From contig CM062296.1 of the NCBI GenBank assembly GCA_031216915.1, forward strand, positions 146,424,340 to 146,488,339: a stretch of 64,000 nt of DNA, given 5' to 3'. Below, piece by piece: positions 58,491-64,000 of the stretch. Origin of the DNA: Pictodentalium vernedei. Lineage: Eukaryota; Mollusca; Scaphopoda; Dentaliida; Dentaliidae. The first letter of the stretch is position 1. Every line of letters starts with the position of its first letter. The notes beneath the pieces were generated by a model. The model was not told the DNA's origin. It saw only the letters and a program-made list of their open reading frames with translations, and ran no database searches. The position numbers were made by a program, and so were the translations under genes.

Positions 58491-58944
58491 CTGGGAAATG
58501 AATTTTATTACACCTTAATGCATTTCTAAAGTTTATGAACGTATTTCATCATTCAAATTAGTGGGCAGAGCCAAAAATGTCCATTTCTCATTCGAGTATC
58601 GAACCCTTTGAATGCTGGTCACATATATGCCTTTTGTGGTTTCTTATAAATAATTGTTCTGATTCTAGTATGAATATCTGTAAATACTGTTAACGAAAAC
58701 CCATTTCTGAGTTGTTTAAAAATATTTTACTCCTGAAAATAAGCCTCCATAAATTCTCTTTCTGTATAGTTTATTCCTGATACTTTAACCCTTTTCACAC
58801 AGACTTGAATTTACCGGGTGCAGTAAATTATGTTTCTCTAGTTTTTGTATTGTTTTCATGGGGAGGAGTTAACATAAGTTGTATAACTTGCACTCCAATA
58901 CGTTTTGCAAATTTATGGAAAATAAAATATGTTTACGCTAAACT
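58491..58944. other. Unassigned sequence after the array
   Basis: No supported feature. Confidence 0.35.
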
Positions 58945-59014
58945 AACATCAGCCCCGCTCCACTGCCGTCACCAGTCTCCTCACTGAGGACGGCAGTGAA
59001 GAGGGGTTGATGTT
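58945..59014. repeat. Inverted repeat, about 26-bp arms
   Basis: AACATCAGCCCCGCTCCACT at the left is mirrored by AGTGAAGAGGGGTTGATGTT at the right, around an 18-bp loop. Few mismatches. Confidence 0.8.
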
Positions 59015-59278
59015 GAAGGAGGTAATGAATAGTGATATTAGTGACGTTGAAAATGAAGACGAGTTTCAACTTTGAAGCGCGTGAAGATCTTGCTGTTGAA
59101 GAGGGTGATCCACAAGAAATGTTTGAGAGCTACAGTGATTTGGTGAAAAAAGCTTCGTCAGGAATCCGGAATGTAAATATTTCAAGCATGAACGGGCTGA
59201 CATCAGTTTTTCCATTCAAATAACTCCGTTTAACAAACAATGCCTTGCTTGATTCCCGCTTCCGTGTAATATATAGAT

Positions 59279-60019
59279 TTATCATATGACTCGTCCGTTT
59301 TGTTCACTTTAAAACATTTGATATTTTGCTTTCATATTAATCAGTGATAAATAAAGCCTTCCGTCGATTTCATTGGTCATTTTCAAAACTAGACAATTTA
59401 ATAGGCTGAACAAAATACAACTGGGACATATTTTCAAAATTTGTATAATTGGGGTTGGGAGATTTCACTGGTCAATTTAAAAAAAGACAATTTGATTGGC
59501 TAAACAAAATACAACTGGGTCACATTTGCATAATTTGAGTAGGGAGAATTTACGCTATCTGTCCTATTTTGGGTGAGTTATATTGCATTAATCCTTTACC
59601 TAACATAACGACCAAAACCGGCCAGTGCTATACCTAAGATTTGTTCATTTTTAGCTTCCAAAATATAGGTTATGACCGCTCATTGGAACGAGCGCGTCGC
59701 GCTCGTTCCAATGAGCGGTCATAACCTATATTTTGGAAGCAAAAAATGAAAAATCTTCTAGTCATATGAGGATGTTTTTTTTCAAGTGTCGTCTGCAACA
59801 CACGTCAGGTAAAGGGTTAGAAAGTCATACTAAGTCGTTAATTTGTGCATATGTGTGTCATATGATAAACAGAATATGAAATAAGTGTTTTTCTCATATA
59901 ATATTTATGAAACTCGTCCGAATTTTCCGTTTGGGCTCGCCAGAGGCTCGCAAAAACGGAAAATTCTTAGACTCGTTTCATAAATATCATATGAGAAAAA
60001 CACTCATTCCATATCCTCT
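59279..60019. mobile_element. Composite repeat R2, copy 2
   Basis: The 741 bp match 10,876-11,591 from TATCATATGACTCGTCCG to CATATCCTCT. They include two internal direct repeats (TTCATTGGTCA..TTTCAAAA and ACAAAATACAACTGGG), the nested TTAA-type element and the palindrome with AAACTCGTCCGAATTTTCCG arms (about 59,890-60,005). The shared nested structure shows that the composite existed before the copies separated. Confidence 0.85.
59588..59819 (+). mobile_element. TTAA-type palindromic MITE, divergent subfamily, nested in R2 copy 2
   Basis: It starts TTAATCCTTTACCTAACATA; the right edge is mutated (GGGTTAG). The core palindrome is perfect over 43-bp arms with a one-base loop. It carries several bases not found in other copies (TATAGG, GACCGCTC, GAGCGCG), each matched in the opposite arm. 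Confidence 0.85.
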
Positions 60020-60948
60020 ATATCCCGGGTATCGTAACTGGCTTTTGAAACCGAGAACCCGAAAATTCCCATCCCCCAAACCCTAGTTTACATCATAACG
60101 AAAATCAGACTTCACTCCACCGGATGATGAACATTTAATATAATTTAAATGCATCAGAAAGGCGTGTACCGGGGAATTAATACCAAACTGCCAGGTGCTG
60201 TATTTTGAACTGAGATAAAATATAAAACTATAATGGTAATGGACTTCTTGTCTTTTCATGTGTCTTGATTGTGCACAAACAATGCATTGCGTGCTTAGAC
60301 GTATTTATATTTGAAAGTTAAGGGCACGGGCGTATATAAGGGGTGTAGTGGATATGACACCTTCCAATATTTTTTTTCGAGCAGGGATATTTTCATCTGA
60401 ATTGAATTTGTGGTATCGATTCGATTTTGCTAGTTACAGTGTACAGTCGATGTGGACTGGCCGTAATCCACGCGTGAACAGTGATGTCTACGCATGAGTT
60501 TACCGGTTAATAATTACATTGTTAATGTAGTTATACGTTTTGGGTCCAAATACTCAATTCCCATTGTTCAGCTGGATGAAAACGTCATGACCAAATGTAA
60601 TTCATTTTCCAATGAATACATTTGGTCGAACTTTGACCCGCATTTACGGTAGAGCGCAGTTGACAGAATGTAATTCGGGCGGTGTTTGGGTGGGTTTTTA
60701 ACTTTTAGCGCCTCTCGCAGTGATCAACTCCCCTGCTGTTTCTTTGGTGACATTTCCCAACTGTGGCATAAAGCTCGTTACTAAAATACTCGTTTCCATT
60801 TCTGAAGTTGTGAAAATTGTGAGTTGTGCGCTTTGTATTTTGTGTAAGGGTGGTTTTTCGCCTCGTTCGTTCGAACATGTTTTATTTCGTCTTTCTGCTT
60901 TTGTTGTTTGGTAAAAAGTAGTTTAAACAGTTACGGGATGTAATTATA
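60020..60948. other. Unassigned sequence with one perfect hairpin
   Basis: No gene was recognised. At 60,589-60,627 a hairpin has near-perfect arms, GACCAAATGTAATTCATT and its mirror, around TTCC. Confidence 0.5.
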
Positions 60949-61102
60949 AGAATTGAATGCAATTTTTATAATCTTTATTGGAGTATGAACGTGTGGGAAT
61001 GGGTACAAATTGTATGAATCCCTTCGGGATTCATACATAATTTGTACCCATTCCCACGCGTTCATATTCCAGTAAAGATTATAAAAATTGCATTCAATTC
61101 TT
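60949..61102. repeat. 154-bp palindrome
   Basis: The arms start AAGAATTGAATGCAATTTTT and end in its mirror image at 61,102, centred on GAATCCCTTCGGGATTC. The arms are about 75 bp with few mismatches (GTGTGGG against CCCACGC). There is no coding content; it is probably a MITE. Confidence 0.9.
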
Positions 61103-61103
61103 A

Positions 61104-61228
61104 AATAAAAATCATCTTGAGCAAAATTTTAATTAATGAAGCAGCGGGCTGTACCAGGTGTTTTATTAATTAAATTTTTGATTATTATTCCTATAATTAG
61201 TGTTTGGCATCTAATATTATTGCGTCGG
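61104..61228 (+). repeat. Direct repeat R5, first copy
   Basis: It shares TTAATGAAGCAGCGGGCTGT, TGATTATTCCTATAATTAGTG (in short parts) and AATATTATTGCGTC with 61,952-62,090. The two copies flank the Tc1 N-terminal relic. Confidence 0.8.
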
Positions 61229-61620
61229 TGGAAAGAATGCCCACCCGTAGGCTGTATTATGTGGAGTCAGTTGCATAAAAATAGATGCAGTTGTTTTTCT
61301 CCATAGGCCAGGGGGTGGGGGTGGAGTGGGAAAGCGATCGCCTCTCTTCAGACCACTCAACCTGCCATTGATGAGAATGTATAATTTACTGAGTCAAAAT
61401 GTCAAAACAAAGTACAAAAGAAGCAAATGTGAAAAAATAGCCCAAAGGATGAAATATAATAGTTCTAATGTTGGATGTTTGTGGGCAAGAAGTCGTGCAA
61501 AGAGTTTAATGGTATGTTGTTGTTGTCCACCTGGCCGTATACACATTTGTGTTATGTTGTGCTAGAGAGCCTGAGTTATCGAGAAAACACGCTGGTTTGT
61601 GTCTTCCGACATTTTAAAAA
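61229..61620. other. Unassigned sequence between repeat R5 and the Tc1 relic
   Basis: A short G-rich tract is followed by chance frames. No supported gene. Confidence 0.35.
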
Positions 61621-61951
61621 ATGCCAAGGTTAACCGAAAATCAGAGGTTGCGTGCCAGTGGTATGCACGAGGCTGGGGTACTTCCAGATGAGCTCGCTGC
61701 TGAGTTCGGAGTCACTGTGTCCACTATTTGAGGTCTCATTGCAAGGTATAGAACCACTGGATCTACTGCCGACCGACCGAGTTCAGGTCGACCGTGAGTT
61801 ACGACCCCTGCACAAGACCGACACATCAGGACGTCTCACTTGCGGGATCGTTTCCTTCCGGCGACGAGGACAGCAGCAATTACTCCTGGTAGAACTAACA
61901 ATAGAATCAGTGCACAAACTGTCCGCAAAAGACTCGCTGAACATGAGTTTA
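61621..61951 (+). pseudogene. Tc1/mariner transposase relic, N-terminal DNA-binding half
   Basis: From ATG at 61,621 the frame reads MPRLTENQRLRASGMHEAG and then a helix-turn-helix with ELAAEFGVTVSTI. A TGA stop interrupts it. It resumes with RYRTTGSTADRPSSGRPRVT (a paired-like second helix and GRPR hook) and continues to SAQTVRKRLAEHEFT. The catalytic domain is absent. One in-frame stop and the truncation make it inactive. The lost part corresponds to what survives at 48,100-48,840. Confidence 0.85.
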
Positions 61952-62090
61952 CAGGTTAATAAAAATCATCATCTGCATCGAAATTTGAATTAATGAAGCA
62001 GCGGGCTGTACCCGGTGCTTCACTAATTACATTTTTGATGATTATTCCTATAATTAGTGTTTGGCATTTAATATTATTGCGTCCGTAGAA
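61952..62090 (+). repeat. Direct repeat R5, second copy
   Basis: Counterpart of 61,104-61,228, immediately after the Tc1 N-terminal relic. Confidence 0.8.
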
Positions 62091-62571
62091 AATTATTTTC
62101 TTTTAATTTTTTTTTATTCAGATAAAAAGTGATAAACATGTATCCATACGCAAAGTCTGAGTGAACATTAAATTCCATTTTAAACAGAGTATAATATATA
62201 ACCTTTTCAACTCTAGGTTTAATCGATGCACAGAAGTAAGATTGTTATTGTTTTGTCCGACTTGTGTTGCATGGAGCCTTTTCATGAGATTAGAGGGAAA
62301 AAAACACAAAAAAACGTCGAGGGCTATTGTCCAGGACTTGCATGGTGTTAAGTCGGAGGATAAAATATGGCTTTTAGAGATTCCCATCTAATATTTATCA
62401 GGTCGTTTGTTTTGTTGGAGTACAGGTGGCGGTAGTATAGCTCGAGATCACGGTATTGACGGATCATTTCGACGAATCCGTGGAAGCTTGACATTTTCTC
62501 ACTTTGTAAGAATAAATGATTTTTTTTAAGTATAAGAATTACTAGGGTGAGGGTATATTCATGGATACTGG
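62091..62571. other. Unassigned sequence
   Basis: A minus-strand frame of 89 codons (62,118-62,387) could be more of the adjoining L1-like element, but no motif supports it. Confidence 0.35.
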
Positions 62572-62572
62572 A

Positions 62573-62627
<55 letters not shown>

Positions 62628-62654
62628 GTAGTAGTAGTAGTAGTAGTAGTAGTA
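62572..62654 (+). repeat. (ATT)n then (AGT)n microsatellite
   Basis: About 19 ATT units change to about nine AGT units. Confidence 0.95.
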
Positions 62655-64000
62655 TAGCCAATGTGGGTAAGGTGTCAGTGGTAATAGAATACCACATTTC
62701 TCCTGCAATCTATCTGAAAGTCGTAACAGGATTGTCTTTGACACTGGACATTCGAAGAACAAATGTTGCACTCTCTCTCTTTAGTGTTGGAACAAAACGT
62801 ACACAGCTCAGTCTCAGATAATTTACATTTAAAAAGGCGAGCGTTCGTAAATAAAGCTCCGCGTATGATTTTATATTGCAAAGTTTGGAGATAGGAATCA
62901 TTTGTAATTAAAAACGGACTCTTGTAGATCAGTCTCCAAGCATCGCAATCGAGACTGAGATGCGAATGTTCGTTCCATTTCTTCCGAGACTGGACTGGTT
63001 ACGAGGCCGCATGCTGCAGGAATAATGGGTAAAACGTTTTGTTTACATTATTTGTTACTTTTAATTGTTCTGTCAACGGACTTATCATAAGGTCAGATTT
63101 TTTTTACTTTTTATTTCATTTTGTCACCGTTTTGAAATCGCCTTTCGTTACCCCTGGAAGACAGTAAAGGGAGTTTTGATATCAAATTTTACAGAGAAGG
63201 CTTCAAAAGTCAGGAAGCCCCCACTCTCACTCAAGAGGTCGTTAAGAAAAAATATACCTTTGTCGCACCATCTTTGATTAAAAAACAGTTTGTCATTAAT
63301 TTTTATATTTTTGTTGTAGAAAATAGGTTGAGAACAAATTTCTTCAGGTTCAGTTGGAGATTATTGTGTTGTCTAAAAGAGACCAGGCCTTAAGGACATT
63401 TTTCCAAAAAAACTATTTGAGTGCTCCCCAACATTTGTTAACCCCCTTTTGTGTAAAAACCAAGTTTGTAACCTCCATATTTTTCGAAGTTGTCCAAAAT
63501 AAGTGTTTTACAGGGTGTCATTATGCCGGTGTGACAGGAATGATAGTCCGTAGGAAAATTAGTCCCTCTGGACTATTATTCCGCGGAATTATAGTCCTAG
63601 GTCTAACATTTCTAGGAATAGTAGTCCGCCGGACTACTATTCCTAGAAATTTTAGACCTAGGACTATAATTCCGCGGAATAATAGTCCAGAGGGACTAAC
63701 GTTCCTACGGACTATCATTCCTGTCACACCGGGATCTATTAATGTCTTAATCCATATCATTTGTAAAGAATAACTGTATGACCGAATGTTTGGAAATTGA
63801 AGACCCCTACCATCAGTGTCGTTAACAAGAACATCACATTTGATCTTTTCACGCTTCCCCGCCCATGGGTATTGGAATAAAGGCGACTGTATAGTATCCA
63901 ACAGACTGTCAGGTGGATTTGGGAGAACCGACAGGCAGTGTATCAGTATTGGGAGGGCCAGTGTTTTTACAACAGTAGTTTTTCCAATTAGGGTAAAGTT
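62655..64000 (-). pseudogene. L1/Tx1-like non-LTR element ORF2 C-terminal relic
   Basis: Read on the minus strand from the window edge: LIGKTTVVKTLALPILIHCL, DSLLDTIQSPLFQYPWAGKR, KCDVLVNDTDGRGLQFPNI and QMIWIKTLID. After the inserted palindrome come KINDKLFFNQRWCDKG, FFLNDLLSESGGFLTFEAF and KTPFTVFQGV. A zf-RVT-type end follows: RGALFTNARLFKCKL, CTFC and, after a frame shift, HLFFECP. This is the usual order downstream of the reverse transcriptase core in L1-type ORF2. Frame shifts and the insertion make it inactive. The RT core would lie beyond the right edge. Confidence 0.8.
63526..63732. mobile_element. 207-bp near-perfect palindrome inserted in the L1-like relic
   Basis: Two 102-bp arms, CCGGTGTGACAGGAATGATA and its mirror image, surround a 3-base loop at 63,629. 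I find three arm mismatches. Each arm contains smaller palindromes (ATTCCGCGGAAT, CCTAGG-type) and reiterated TAGTCC words. Recognisable ORF2 sequence stops and resumes at its edges, so it is an insertion. No target duplication is obvious. Confidence 0.9.

Overview
The window is eukaryotic, repeat-dominated and intron-poor. The evidence is one beta-1,3-galactosyltransferase-type (B3GalT) gene and its broken duplicate, tRNA-derived SINEs, and relics of CR1/L2-like, L1/Tx1-like, Ty3/gypsy, Polinton/Maverick, Tc1/mariner, hAT-like and TTAA-targeting (piggyBac-type) elements. Microsatellites and a 237-bp tandem array are also present. This mix fits a marine invertebrate, possibly a non-vertebrate deuterostome such as a hemichordate or lancelet. 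The species cannot be fixed from sequence alone. No bacterial, organellar, CRISPR or rRNA features were seen.

Layout. 1-560: relic of a type-B DNA polymerase on the minus strand. 885-8700: interspersed repeats (a repeat split by a hAT-like insertion, several TTAA-bounded palindromic elements, poly-G/C tracts) and an unidentified protein relic near 7.5-8.3 kb. 9.3-12.8 kb: a Polinton-type polymerase B pseudogene on the minus strand, split by three different insertions. 13,281-26,399 and 26,400-39,537: two direct tandem copies of one 13.1-kb segment. Each copy carries an unknown short ORF, a CR1/L2-like reverse transcriptase relic with a SINE inserted at its edge, two TTAA elements, the B3GalT gene, several palindromes, and part of a Ty3/gypsy element on the minus strand. 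The B3GalT gene is intact in copy A (18,400-19,656). In copy B it is broken by a nonsense change and a one-base deletion.

39.5-51 kb: the rest of the gypsy element, two SINEs with clear target-site duplications, a long-inverted-repeat element, an inverted third copy of a repeat found in the duplication, and the C-terminal half of a Tc1 transposase. 51.5-58.5 kb: the 237-bp tandem array, interrupted by a 2.4-kb element with inverted termini. Its consensus is rich in nuclear-receptor-like half-sites. 59.3-60 kb: a second copy of the composite repeat found inside the Polinton polymerase. 60.9-62 kb: a 154-bp palindrome and the N-terminal half of a Tc1 transposase. 62.6-64 kb: C-terminal part of an L1/Tx1-like ORF2 on the minus strand, split by a 207-bp near-perfect palindrome.

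The only gene likely to serve the host is the copy A glycosyltransferase, a predicted Golgi type II membrane enzyme. Nearly everything else records layered transposition. The most unusual signal is in the palindromic TTAA elements: different copies carry different sequences in their hairpin arms, but both arms within a copy change together, as if the arms are homogenised or the hairpin is maintained. All identity and family statements come from reading the sequence; no searches were run.
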